NCBI RefSeq assembly: GCF_900110995.1
Contig: NZ_FOJF01000003.1
Coordinates: 620,001-684,000, forward strand
Length of the DNA: 64,000 nucleotides
Origin: Chitinophaga sp. YR573
Lineage (GTDB): Bacteria; Bacteroidota; Bacteroidia; Chitinophagales; Chitinophagaceae
Direction: 5' to 3'
Shown here: one piece after another, positions 44,308 through 52,622 of the stretch
How the letters are laid out: each line of letters starts with the position of its first letter
Numbering within the stretch: the first letter of the stretch is position 1
Notes under the pieces: generated by a model
Databases searched by the model: none
Seen by the model: only the letters and a program-made list of their open reading frames with translations
Told to the model about the DNA's origin: nothing
Position numbers and translations under genes: made by a program

Positions 44308-44757
44308 CTACACTCTTGGGGGAGGATAATCAATATCAGGATAAGAGACCGGATAAGAACAATTAAATAAAGAATAAGACTGATTTAATGTGCGATCAAC
44401 AGGGGAGTGGAGAACAACATGAACAGTAGGGATATGAGAATAGTCTTCTATCCCTAACTTAACACTATTGGTAGATTTATCTTTTTCTGATTTTGAAATT
44501 TCAAGACCAACGTGGTTTTTTCCATGTACCTGGTGTTCTTTCAAGAGGTGTTCTTTCTCCCAGAAAGTATGTGCTACTATATCTGAGATCAAAGGAATCA
44601 AGGGGCTGAAAATAAAAAAGACGTAGGAAAATAATACGACATAAGATAAATCCTTAATCAGTTCCTTTTTCAATGGCTTGTCTGTACCATTGGTCGGTTT
44701 AACCAATGATTCATTCAGATCATACACGAAAAGAAACCAATATAGTTTTTTTATCAA
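44308..44757 (-). CDS. Small membrane protein with His-rich tail, ending PPPRV
   Basis: 149 residues with a membrane helix (LSYVVLFSYVFFIFSPLIPL). The loop that follows is rich in His (DIVAHTFWEKEHLLKEHQVH) and later HIPTVHVVLHSP, ending SYPDIDYPPPRV. Proteins of this shape (one helix, His motifs, a Pro-rich C-terminus) recur directly upstream of metal-linked TonB receptors in Bacteroidota. It is 76 bases upstream of the receptor on the same strand. It may be a periplasmic metal handler, which is inference from composition and position. Confidence 0.7.
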   Translation of the reverse strand: MIKKLYWFLFVYDLNESLVKPTNGTDKPLKKELIKDLSYVVLFSYVFFIFSPLIPLISDIVAHTFWEKEHLLKEHQVHGKNHVGLEISKSEKDKSTNSVKLGIEDYSHIPTVHVVLHSPVDRTLNQSYSLFNCSYPVSYPDIDYPPPRV

Positions 44758-44841
44758 GTTCGCAGTATATGTTAAATATTAATAAAATAGTAATACTTTA
44801 GACAATCATCGACTTACAAGGTTTAATATCGCCTAAATATA

Positions 44842-45477
44842 ATGATAATTGGTTATGAATTTTCAATATGCCACACTGTTCTGGCACATGTGCAACCGGG
44901 AGAACTGGCCAGGTTACTATCATCCAATACCAATATTCAATACCTTATAGAAGGATATCAGCATATTTTGCCATATGGATTAGATCATATTTTATTTATA
45001 CTGAGCCTGTTTTTATTAAGCCCACGATTAAAGCCGGTTTTATGGCAGGCTACCGCATTCACGATTGCTCATTCGATTACGCTGGGGCTGGCCATGTATC
45101 AGATCATTACCCCTCCCTTGCACGTTATAGAACCATTAATAGCATTATCAATTATGTACGTGGCTGTAGAGAATATCTTCTCTTCTAAGCTCAGACCTGC
45201 AAGAATAGGCATTGTATTTCTGTTTGGATTAGTCCACGGATTAGGTTTTGCTGGAGCATTGGCTCATATGGGTTTGCCCAGGGACCATTATTTTGCCTGC
45301 CTTGTTATGTTTAATCTGGGAGTTGAATTAGGACAGATCACCGTTATCTTAGCTGCTTATTTCTTACTGGCAAGATGGTTTGCAGACAAACCTTATTACC
45401 GTAAACGAATAGTAATACCCTTATCAGTATGTATCTCTGTGATAGCCTTCTGCTGGGTTATCCAAAGGATATTATAA
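44842..45477 (+). CDS. HupE/UreJ-family membrane protein
   Basis: 211 residues, about six membrane helices. Family motifs are present: PYGLDHILFILSLFLL, FTIAHSITLGLAM and FGLVHGLGFAGALAHMGLP, whose His/Asp residues form the likely metal path. HupE/UreJ proteins take up nickel or cobalt, and Bacteroidota members also sit beside other metal genes. It is divergent from the His-rich protein/receptor pair, and its stop overlaps the LytTR regulator's stop by six bases (tail to tail). Confidence 0.88.
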   Translation: MIIGYEFSICHTVLAHVQPGELARLLSSNTNIQYLIEGYQHILPYGLDHILFILSLFLLSPRLKPVLWQATAFTIAHSITLGLAMYQIITPPLHVIEPLIALSIMYVAVENIFSSKLRPARIGIVFLFGLVHGLGFAGALAHMGLPRDHYFACLVMFNLGVELGQITVILAAYFLLARWFADKPYYRKRIVIPLSVCISVIAFCWVIQRIL

Positions 45478-46242
45478 CCCGCCGATCCCGGAAAGCCATT
45501 TAAGAAATGCAGAAGCCTTTTCCTTGCTTATAAGAATATCGTCTTTTGCTGTAACGGAAACACTTACAGACAATTTTCGGGATAATAAACTGGATACATT
45601 TATTATTGCATCTCTGTTGACCAGATAGCGGCGATTGACACGAAAAAAATTATCTCCTACCATACGCTCTAATTCTTCCAGACTTTTGCCCGGATAATAA
45701 GTGTTCCCATCAAATGTCAACAGGTGGACCATATAATCGTCCAGACAGAATAATGCCACCGCTTCAATTTTTACTGGCAGGATCTTGTCCTTATATCTTA
45801 TCAATAGCGCTGTTTCCTTTGATACTTTAACATTCTCCATAAACAGCCGTTTTATGGATTCATATTGCCTTGCTATTTCTTCCTGTCCAATCTGCGCGAG
45901 GTTTTTATATTTCTGCAGGGCAGTGGTAACTGAGGACAGCGTAAAGGGCTTCAGGATATAATCTATACCATTTGCTTTGAATGCATTTAATGCGTACTCA
46001 TCGTAAGCGGTACAAAATATTACCGGTATGTTTAAATCACTCAGGATCTCAAAGCTGAGTCCATCGCCCAACCGGATATCACTAAAAATGAGGTCGGGGA
46101 CAGGTTGGGATTGGAAATACGCAATCCCATCAGCAACGGACTTTAATACGGCTGCAATCTCTATGGAAGAATCCGACTGCTCAATGGTCTGCATCAGATC
46201 TTCAGCAGTAATTTTTTCATCTTCTATAATAACAACTCTCAT
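45472..46242 (-). CDS. LytTR-family response regulator (second copy)
   Basis: 256 residues. The receiver has Asp55 in FSDIRL and Lys in ILKPF; the LytTR domain has YLVNRDAIINVSSLLSRKLS. It is closely similar along its whole length to the regulator at 7106, including VIFCTAYDEYALNAFKANG. The start overlaps the kinase stop by four bases (ATGA). Likely targets by position are the barrel gene at 47445-48059 and the divergent HupE/receptor genes. Confidence 0.92.
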   Translation of the reverse strand: MRVVIIEDEKITAEDLMQTIEQSDSSIEIAAVLKSVADGIAYFQSQPVPDLIFSDIRLGDGLSFEILSDLNIPVIFCTAYDEYALNAFKANGIDYILKPFTLSSVTTALQKYKNLAQIGQEEIARQYESIKRLFMENVKVSKETALLIRYKDKILPVKIEAVALFCLDDYMVHLLTFDGNTYYPGKSLEELERMVGDNFFRVNRRYLVNRDAIINVSSLLSRKLSVSVSVTAKDDILISKEKASAFLKWLSGIGGL

Positions 46243-47342
46243 TCATCCAATATTTTTAACCGGACTGTAAAAAATGAATTATCCGAATTGATAATAATAT
46301 CCTCTGCTCCAAGTAAACGGTAACGTTCTGCCAGATTAGACAGCCCCTGACCGGTAGAAGGTTCTTTGTATTTAGGAACATGGATACTGTTCCTCACCAC
46401 TACATAGCCATTTTCTTCCCTGATTGTAATCTGAAGTGGCGACTCCTCACTTAAATCGTTATGTTTTAGTGCGTTTTCAACCAAAGACTGTAAAGAAAAA
46501 TAAGGCAAATATTTGGTGTTTTTTGTTTGCTCAGAAAACTCCAATGAATAGTTAAATGCGGCGCCGAAACGTATTTTCTGCATTTTAATGTAATCTATAC
46601 AGAAATCCAGCTCGTTTTTTATCAGTGTGGTTTTTGTTTGATGGTATGAAATGGATACCCTTAGAAAATTGACAAGATGTATCAGATATTCTTCTCCCTG
46701 AGGGGGATTTTTTTTATACAGTGATTTAATGGTACTTAAGGCATTGAAAAGAAAATGAGGATGTATCTGTTGTCGTAACAGAAGATTGGTCATTTCAGTT
46801 ACATTACCTTTTAACTGTAAGTTTTCAATTACACCCTGGGACTTCCAATACTGAAGGATAACGAGATTCTGGAGAACAATGAGAAATGTATTGATAACCG
46901 ATGTAGTCAAAATTGCAAACCCATAGGAAACGTATATATTATCGACATCTCCTTCCCATTTCAAGCCGGTAAGCTTAGAATATAAGATCTTTACGAATAG
47001 AAAATCAAGAATTGTCACCAGATAACTGAACAGGTAAAAACCTTTTCCTATCCTGCTTTCTTTATTATGGTCTTCTTTGACGAACCTCGACAAAATAGCG
47101 AGATTGGCGAAACTTAAGATGATCATGAATACCATACTCTGCAGAAAACGAAGCAAAGCAGCATAAATATCACCATGGAACACGCCCAATGATAAGATAA
47201 AGAATAGTAAAGCGAACGTGAAGGATACGATCCAATTCAGGTTCCTGAGGTTTTTGATTGGTAAACGACCTGGCATGAATACAAATGTAAGCGTTTTTAT
47301 GGTTCGTCTGAGGGACTGGAAAAGACCTGTATGCTGTATCAT
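46239..47342 (-). CDS. LytS-type sensor histidine kinase (second copy)
   Basis: 367 residues. There are four membrane segments (about 38-55, 65-84, 103-122, 138-165), then QQIHPHFLFNALSTIKSLY (His194/196), N-box LVENALKHND and glycine box GQGLSNLAERYRLLG. It resembles the kinase at 6076 beyond the core motifs, including a shared PXGEEYLIHLVNFLR block (AGEAYLTHLVNFLR there). Together with its regulator and barrel gene it forms a duplicated cassette. Confidence 0.92.
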   Translation of the reverse strand: MIQHTGLFQSLRRTIKTLTFVFMPGRLPIKNLRNLNWIVSFTFALLFFILSLGVFHGDIYAALLRFLQSMVFMIILSFANLAILSRFVKEDHNKESRIGKGFYLFSYLVTILDFLFVKILYSKLTGLKWEGDVDNIYVSYGFAILTTSVINTFLIVLQNLVILQYWKSQGVIENLQLKGNVTEMTNLLLRQQIHPHFLFNALSTIKSLYKKNPPQGEEYLIHLVNFLRVSISYHQTKTTLIKNELDFCIDYIKMQKIRFGAAFNYSLEFSEQTKNTKYLPYFSLQSLVENALKHNDLSEESPLQITIREENGYVVVRNSIHVPKYKEPSTGQGLSNLAERYRLLGAEDIIINSDNSFFTVRLKILDE

Positions 47343-47382
47343 AACGGTAATTGTAAGCTGTAGGGATTAATAACCGTTGAAC

Positions 47383-47425
47383 GGGGTAAATCCCGATGGT
47401 GTTAGTACTCCACGGGATTTACCCC
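47383..47425. promoter_or_regulatory. Hairpin in the gap between barrel gene and kinase
   Basis: GGGGTAAATCCCG (47383-47395) is repeated inverted at 47413-47425 with a 17-base spacer. It lies 20 bases after the barrel gene's stop and 41 before the kinase start, both on the minus strand. There is no T-run, so it may be an mRNA-processing/attenuation hairpin or an operator. Confidence 0.5.
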
Positions 47426-47444
47426 AATATCAACTTTGTGCTCT

Positions 47445-48059
47445 CTAAAAGTTATAGAACAGACTTACCTGCGCAGTAGAGCTTTTGAAATCCTTGGTAA
47501 TAGTTGGATCATTAAAGTTGTTCACTTTGGTTAACCCGTAAACATACCTTGCACTAACACCAAGACCTGATTTCGATAGATATCCGATACCACCGACAGC
47601 CCCCATATTCATGTTTTTCGCAAAGCTACCGCCTGTTATCCCGGATTCTTTTAACCCGGCGACCTCTTCATGCACTTTGAAGCTGGTCTGGGTACCTGCT
47701 TCGATAAAAAGCCCCATATTGGTTTTGTATCTTACTACTACAGGTACAGCGACGTAATAGAGTTTGATATCCTGTCCACCGAAAAGGGTACTTTTGCTTT
47801 TTGCCCCTTCCATGCTAAATAAAAAGTCTTCCACAAAACTAAAGTGATCGCTGATCCGAAAAGATACGCTTGGACCTGCATGGAAGCCGAACGATGGGTC
47901 TGTAGCAAAACCAGCATTGGTAAAATTGCTATAGTTGCTACCCGCTTTAACTCCAAAGGATAACCTGTCAACTATCCCCCCTAAAAAACTTTTATTGGCC
48001 TCCTGGGAAAAACATTTGCCTGAAAGCAGTACTAAACTGAATAAGAATATTTTTTTCAT
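47445..48059 (-). CDS. Porin-family outer-membrane beta-barrel protein (second copy)
   Basis: 204 residues from ATG 48059, chosen because it opens a signal peptide (MKKIFLFSLVLLSGKCFSQ); the frame extends upstream to 48167 without such a feature. The mature protein reads LSFGVKAGSNYSNFTNAGFA and ends AQVSLFYNF, matching the barrel protein at 5243 throughout. It is followed on the same strand by a kinase and regulator, whereas in the first copy the barrel gene is divergent from them. Confidence 0.86.
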   Translation of the reverse strand: MKKIFLFSLVLLSGKCFSQEANKSFLGGIVDRLSFGVKAGSNYSNFTNAGFATDPSFGFHAGPSVSFRISDHFSFVEDFLFSMEGAKSKSTLFGGQDIKLYYVAVPVVVRYKTNMGLFIEAGTQTSFKVHEEVAGLKESGITGGSFAKNMNMGAVGGIGYLSKSGLGVSARYVYGLTKVNNFNDPTITKDFKSSTAQVSLFYNF

Positions 48060-48323
48060 TTTGACTTGGTTTTTAATTCTTTGGCAAAGTTTAGGATTCG
48101 CAGCTAACAGGTAAAGTGGAAGGTGATGGAAACAGGCGATATGGCAAACGATCCGGAAAAAAGGCAATTAAAGCGGCATATCCTGATTTGGGCTTTTAAG
48201 CCTGGTATTTTGGGGAAGAGAAATGTAGATATCTGGCAGGAGTAGGTATAATATAAATGTTTATATATGATAATTAATATCAATTTAGTTGGCCTGATGT
48301 AGCTAAACCATATGATTTATGCT

Positions 48324-48818
48324 TTATAAACCTAATCGTTTAAAATAATCATCCTCGCTCTCTTCATATTCTGTATAGTCCCTGTTAAAATCCAACAGAC
48401 TATCTCTGATCTCATATTTATCAACAACATATCGACAATCTCCCTCATCATTTTCTTCGGAGTATAAAAGAAAAAATATTGCATTCTCCAGATACCTTGC
48501 AAATGCGGATATACAGATGTAATAGGTATAATATGGATTATATACGGTATCAGTGTAAAGTTCTATACCATCTTCTCTCACCTTTATAAATTGCTGAACA
48601 CGACCCTGATGACGAGGATCGTTGTACGATGCAACAATATTCTTTATTGTTTCATAATGCTCAGGCTTAAACCTGATATGAACTGTATATTCATTAAAAA
48701 CCGGAAATTGCTGACGACTATATATAGACTCATGCAGCATGACTGATGTATCTGTCTTCTGGAGTGAAAGATCAAAAGCTTCTTTATTCATAATTATTGG
48801 TTTCATGCCGGTGAGCAC
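48324..48818 (-). CDS. Hypothetical protein, about 160 residues
   Basis: Contains a mixed alpha/beta core with FNEYTVHIRFKPEHYETIKN, then GIELYTDTVYNPYYTYYICI, and an acidic tail ending EESEDDYFKRLGL. No signal peptide is visible. ATGs at 48818, 48806 and 48791 are all possible starts. It is isolated between the barrel gene and the arsR promoter. No family recognised; the shape recalls small intracellular immunity-like proteins, but that is weak. Confidence 0.6.
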   Translation of the reverse strand: MLTGMKPIIMNKEAFDLSLQKTDTSVMLHESIYSRQQFPVFNEYTVHIRFKPEHYETIKNIVASYNDPRHQGRVQQFIKVREDGIELYTDTVYNPYYTYYICISAFARYLENAIFFLLYSEENDEGDCRYVVDKYEIRDSLLDFNRDYTEYEESEDDYFKRLGL

Positions 48819-48851
48819 AAATTAAAAAATAATTTGCATTATCAGTATTCT

Positions 48852-48867
48852 ATCGTAATATTGCGAT
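48852..48867. promoter_or_regulatory. Putative ArsR operator 1
   Basis: ATCGTAATATTGCGAT is a near-palindrome (two mismatched positions forming one imperfect pair) 19 bases upstream of the arsR start. The same core, CTATCGTAATATT, recurs before arsM at 49231, which supports it as the regulator's binding site and implies autoregulation. Confidence 0.7.
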
Positions 48868-48885
48868 GTGTTAATGATGTAACGT

Positions 48886-49215
48886 ATGGGAGCTTCAAAA
48901 ACGGATTTATTTACGAAACAACAGAATGATATAGCCTTGATGGCTAAAGCGCTGGCACATCCGGCCCGTATTGCTATTCTGCAGTATCTGGTGAGGAAAA
49001 ATGCCTGTGTATGTGGTGATCTGGTGGAGGAATTAGGGCTTGCTCAGGCTACTACTTCTCAGCATTTGAAAGAGCTGAAATCAGCTGGTATCATACAGGG
49101 GAATATTGAGGGTGCCAGCGTTTGTTACTGCATAGATCCAAAGGTTTGGAAACAGTATCAGTCAATATTTACCGCGTTCTTTAAAGACGTTAACACAGAC
49201 AATTCCTGCTGTTAG
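48886..49215 (+). CDS. arsR: ArsR-family arsenic-responsive repressor
   Basis: 109 residues. The winged helix covers LMAKALAHPARIAILQYLVR and the recognition helix LAQATTSQHLKELKSAGII. Cys41 and Cys43 (NACVCGDL) precede the DNA-binding helices as in the metal-sensing ArsR subclass, and a CC pair ends the protein. It is first in an arsR-arsM-acr3-phosphoesterase run on one strand. Two matching palindromes (48852 and 49233) flank the gene. Arsenite should release it from DNA. Confidence 0.93.
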   Translation: MGASKTDLFTKQQNDIALMAKALAHPARIAILQYLVRKNACVCGDLVEELGLAQATTSQHLKELKSAGIIQGNIEGASVCYCIDPKVWKQYQSIFTAFFKDVNTDNSCC

Positions 49216-49232
49216 TTTTTTTGATTATATCT

Positions 49233-49248
49233 ATCGTAATATTACAAT
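49233..49248. promoter_or_regulatory. Putative ArsR operator 2, before arsM
   Basis: ATCGTAATATTACAAT; the wider 18 bases TATCGTAATATTACAATA are a palindrome with a single mismatched pair. It shares CTATCGTAATATT with the site before arsR, 17 bases from the arsM start. It implies a second regulated promoter or a roadblock site inside the operon. Confidence 0.7.
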
Positions 49249-49264
49249 AATAAAACATTATTTT

Positions 49265-50110
49265 ATGTCTACAGATGCACAGATAAAGGATATGGTAAAG
49301 CAAAAGTATAGTGAAATTGCTTTACAGGATAAGGGAGTGAATGCAACTTCCTGTTGTGGTGCCGGTGGTTGCTCCACAGAAGCATATAACATCATGAGTG
49401 ATGATTATACCCAGCTGGAGGGATATAATCCCGATGCCGACCTGAACCTTGGATGTGGCCTGCCTACACAATTCGCTAAAATAAAGAAAGGGGATACGGT
49501 TATCGACCTGGGATCGGGTGCAGGTAATGACTGTTTTATAGCCCGTCAGGAGACCGGGGAAGGAGGAAAAGTGATTGGGATAGACTTTACCCCGGCAATG
49601 ATAGAAAAAGCCCGTATTAATGCTGAAAAGATCAATTTTGATAATGTTGAGTTTCGGCAGGGTGATATTGAGAAGATGCCGGTTACTGCAAATACTGCGG
49701 ATGTAATTGTAAGTAATTGCGTATTGAATCTCGTACCTAACAAGGATGGCGTATTTAAGGAGATCATTCGTGTGTTAAAACCAGGAGGGCATTTCAGTAT
49801 ATCAGATATCGTACTGGTAGGAAATCTGCCATCAAAAATACAGGAAGCTGCTGAGATGTATGCAGGTTGTGTATCCGGTGCTATCCAGAAACAGGCATAT
49901 ATGGACCTGATAACAAATAACGGATTTACGAATGTTACTATTCAGAAAGAAAAAGTCATTGTAGTACCAGATGATATCCTGTCAGGGTATTTGAACAAAG
50001 AGGAAATCGAACAATTCAGAGCAGGGAATACGGGTATTTATAGCGTAACTGTATATGCTGAAAAACCTGTTGAAACTAAGAGCTGTTGTGGCCCTGATTG
50101 TTGCTCATAA
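49265..50110 (+). CDS. arsM: Arsenite S-adenosylmethionine methyltransferase
   Basis: 281 residues. The class I methyltransferase SAM motif is VIDLGSGAGNDCFIA (79-93). Three As(III)-binding Cys expected from the family are present: Cys64 in LNLGCGLPTQ, Cys152 in SNCVLNLVPNK and Cys202 in YAGCVSGAI. Additional CC pairs occur near the start (SCCGAGGCS) and at the C-terminus (SCCGPDCCS). It adds methyl groups to arsenite to give methylated, partly volatile products. It is the second gene of the ars operon, followed by the arsenite exporter. Confidence 0.95.
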   Translation: MSTDAQIKDMVKQKYSEIALQDKGVNATSCCGAGGCSTEAYNIMSDDYTQLEGYNPDADLNLGCGLPTQFAKIKKGDTVIDLGSGAGNDCFIARQETGEGGKVIGIDFTPAMIEKARINAEKINFDNVEFRQGDIEKMPVTANTADVIVSNCVLNLVPNKDGVFKEIIRVLKPGGHFSISDIVLVGNLPSKIQEAAEMYAGCVSGAIQKQAYMDLITNNGFTNVTIQKEKVIVVPDDILSGYLNKEEIEQFRAGNTGIYSVTVYAEKPVETKSCCGPDCCS

Positions 50111-50146
50111 TGCAAGATATCTGTTTATACCAACCAATTATATACC

Positions 50147-51217
50147 ATGAGCAACTGTAATCCTGCACAACGAAAGCAATTGAGTTTTCTGGACAGATTT
50201 CTTACATTATGGATCTTCCTGGCAATGGCCATAGGAATAGGCATAGGTTATTTTATTCCATCATCTGCCGGATTTATTAATTCATTCTCTTCAGGAACAA
50301 CGAATATTCCATTAGCCGCCGGATTGATACTAATGATGTATCCCCCACTGGCAAAAGTGAAATACGAAAATCTGGGAGAGGTCTTTAAGAACGTAAAGAT
50401 ATTATCAGCCTCCCTTTTATTGAACTGGATAATAGGTCCGGTCCTGATGTTTGGCCTGGCTGTATTATTCCTCCACGGTTATCCTGAGTATATGACAGGA
50501 TTGATATTAATAGGATTAGCACGTTGTATAGCAATGGTAGTCGTATGGAATGAGCTGGCTGATGGTAACCGGGAATATGCTGCGGGGCTGGTTGCATTAA
50601 ACAGCATCTTCCAGGTATTGCTTTACAGCGTATATGCTTACATATTTATCACCTGGCTGCCCACTGTGTTTGGTATGAAAGGTATCACGGTATCAGTTAC
50701 TATCGCTGAAATTGCAAAAAGCGTGGCTATCTATCTTGGTATCCCGTTCCTGGCAGGTATTGTAAGCAGGTATGCACTGATAGCATGGAAAGGAGAAACA
50801 TGGTTCCGCGAAAAATACGTACCATTCATATCTCCAGTTACCCTGATAGCTTTATTGTTTACGATCGTTGTCATGTTTAGTCTGAAAGGAGAATTGATCG
50901 TACAGATCCCTATGGATGTGATAAGAATAGCAATACCACTGGCTGTTTATTTCGCCATCATGTTCCTGGTTAGCTTTTTTCTTGGGAAAGCAATGGGTGC
51001 AGACTATTCCAAAAATGCAGCTATTGCTTTTACCGCAGCAGGCAATAATTTCGAACTGGCTATTGCTGTAGCAATAGGTGTATTCGGAATCAATAGCGGT
51101 CAGGCATTTGTGGGGGTTATAGGGCCACTGGTTGAAGTACCGGCATTGATTAGTCTCGTAAATGTTGCCTTCTGGTTAAGGAAAAAATATTATACCAATA
51201 AATTACAAAGCGCTTAA
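50147..51217 (+). CDS. acr3: ACR3-family arsenite efflux permease
   Basis: 356 residues, ten membrane helices. The catalytic Cys127 of TM4 is in GLARCIAMVVVWNELADG, the family's key motif, and the conserved Glu of TM9 in GPLVEVPALISLV. It expels As(III) using the proton gradient. It lies 36 bases after arsM and 13 before the phosphoesterase gene. Size and motifs are typical; no fusion or truncation. Confidence 0.95.
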   Translation: MSNCNPAQRKQLSFLDRFLTLWIFLAMAIGIGIGYFIPSSAGFINSFSSGTTNIPLAAGLILMMYPPLAKVKYENLGEVFKNVKILSASLLLNWIIGPVLMFGLAVLFLHGYPEYMTGLILIGLARCIAMVVVWNELADGNREYAAGLVALNSIFQVLLYSVYAYIFITWLPTVFGMKGITVSVTIAEIAKSVAIYLGIPFLAGIVSRYALIAWKGETWFREKYVPFISPVTLIALLFTIVVMFSLKGELIVQIPMDVIRIAIPLAVYFAIMFLVSFFLGKAMGADYSKNAAIAFTAAGNNFELAIAVAIGVFGINSGQAFVGVIGPLVEVPALISLVNVAFWLRKKYYTNKLQSA

Positions 51218-51230
51218 TAAAATCTGAAAT

Positions 51231-51995
51231 ATGAAAATTGCATTATTCAGTGATATCCATGCAAATCTACCTGCTTTACAGGCTTTTTTTAAGGATGTGG
51301 AAGAAAGAAAACCGGATGCTGTTTATTGCCTGGGGGATCTGGTAGGATATAATATCTGGCCTAATGAAGTGATTAACGAAATCCGTAAACGTGGTATTCC
51401 CACAATAGCTGGTAATTACGATTTTGGTATCGGGCGTATGAGTAATGATTGCGGCTGTGCTTATAAAACTGATCTTGAGAAAGCTAATGGGAGTGTTTCC
51501 ATCTCATTTACGAATGAGATAGTGAAAGAGGATGAACGCAGATACCTGCGCACTTTACCAGCCCATATCAAAGTAGAGTTTCAACTGAATAATGATAAAT
51601 TAAATCTGCTGCTGGTACATGGTAGTCCCCGCAAGATTAACGAGTATCTGTTTGAAGACCGGGAAGAGAAAAGTATGTTAAGGATTATGCATGACGCTGA
51701 TGCTGATATCATGTGCTTCGGTCATACCCATAAGCCTTATCATCGTGTATTGACAGAAGAAAATCTGCATTACCGTCATGCTATCAATATAGGCTCTGTT
51801 GGCAAACCTAAAGATGGGGATCCACGTGGGGGATATGTGATGCTGCATATTAATGAGAATAGCAGTATCAGTGATAAACGTACTGTTCAAACTGAATTTA
51901 TACGTTTTGAATATGATGTGGAGAAGGCAGCAAAAGCAGTGGAAGATAGTCCTCTGCCAAACGATTATGCGGAAAGTTTACGCAAGGGCGTTTAA
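51231..51995 (+). CDS. Metallophosphoesterase of the YfcE/MJ0936 type in the ars operon
   Basis: 254 residues. All calcineurin-like metal motifs are present in order: FSDIHANLPAL (DxH), YCLGDLVGYN (GD), IAGNYDFG (GNxD), LLVHGSPRKI (H) and CFGHTHKPYH (GHxH). The enzyme should hydrolyse phosphodiesters with Mn/Fe/Ni. Its place at the end of the arsR-arsM-acr3 run suggests help in arsenic stress, for instance on phosphorylated or organic arsenic compounds, but that is inference from context. Confidence 0.88.
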   Translation: MKIALFSDIHANLPALQAFFKDVEERKPDAVYCLGDLVGYNIWPNEVINEIRKRGIPTIAGNYDFGIGRMSNDCGCAYKTDLEKANGSVSISFTNEIVKEDERRYLRTLPAHIKVEFQLNNDKLNLLLVHGSPRKINEYLFEDREEKSMLRIMHDADADIMCFGHTHKPYHRVLTEENLHYRHAINIGSVGKPKDGDPRGGYVMLHINENSSISDKRTVQTEFIRFEYDVEKAAKAVEDSPLPNDYAESLRKGV

Positions 51996-52001
51996 TTAAA
52001 T

Positions 52002-52039
52002 AGAGAGTCGTCCCTATCCGGGGACGGCTCTCTGTTTTT
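52002..52039 (+). terminator. Terminator of the ars operon
   Basis: AGAGAGTCGTCCC (52002-52014) pairs with GGGACGGCTCTCT (52021-52033) over 13 bp with one T-G wobble, then GTTTTTA. It is seven bases past the phosphoesterase stop. Confidence 0.88.
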
Positions 52040-52607
52040 ATTTGCTGTTCCATTCTTCTAAAGTAAATACAGTAGCCTGGAATGGGAAAATTTTATTGAT
52101 CAGAATATTGTGTACTTCTGTATCTCTGTCGGTACAGCAGTCTGATAATACAGAAACACGATAATCTTTATCAGCAGCTTCCCGTAAAGTTGATAATACA
52201 ACTCCGCTGGTAGAAACGCCTGTAAGAATGATATGCTGAATACCCTGCGAGCGAAGAACCACTTCAAGATCACTTCCTGTAAATGCACTGAGACGACGTT
52301 TGGTAACAACGATTTCTCCTGTTAGCGGAGCAACAGCATCATCAATCTTCATCATTGCATCCATGTTGCCCGTATTCCCTGCTGCCCTTTCTTTGCTTGC
52401 GGCAAAAACTTTATTATTCATGCTTACTTCAGGCATTCCTGGCCGGAAACCAACTACTGCATAAATAACTGGTATATTCCTGGAACGGGCAGATGTAACA
52501 GCTTCCGCGACCTTAGCCGTGATTTCACTGTAATCAGGAAGATGACGGATAACAGCTGGTTGCATATCCATTACAAGCAGCGCCGTGTTTTGATTATTTA
52601 CGTCCAT
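52038..52607 (-). CDS. Isochorismatase-family hydrolase lacking the catalytic Cys
   Basis: 189 residues. The family Asp is in ALLVMDMQPAV and the Lys in VVTKRRLSAFTGSDLE. The usual nucleophile position in the motif G-V/I-x-T-x-x-C reads GVSTSGVVLSTLREAADKDY, so the Cys is replaced by Val. PhzD-type isochorismatases also lack this Cys, so the enzyme may be a vinyl-ether hydrolase, not an amidase, or inactive. It follows the DNRLRE lipoprotein by 15 bases, probably one operon, and is convergent with the ars operon. Confidence 0.85.
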   Translation of the reverse strand: MDVNNQNTALLVMDMQPAVIRHLPDYSEITAKVAEAVTSARSRNIPVIYAVVGFRPGMPEVSMNNKVFAASKERAAGNTGNMDAMMKIDDAVAPLTGEIVVTKRRLSAFTGSDLEVVLRSQGIQHIILTGVSTSGVVLSTLREAADKDYRVSVLSDCCTDRDTEVHNILINKIFPFQATVFTLEEWNSK

Positions 52608-52622
52608 TTAATTAGTTATTTC

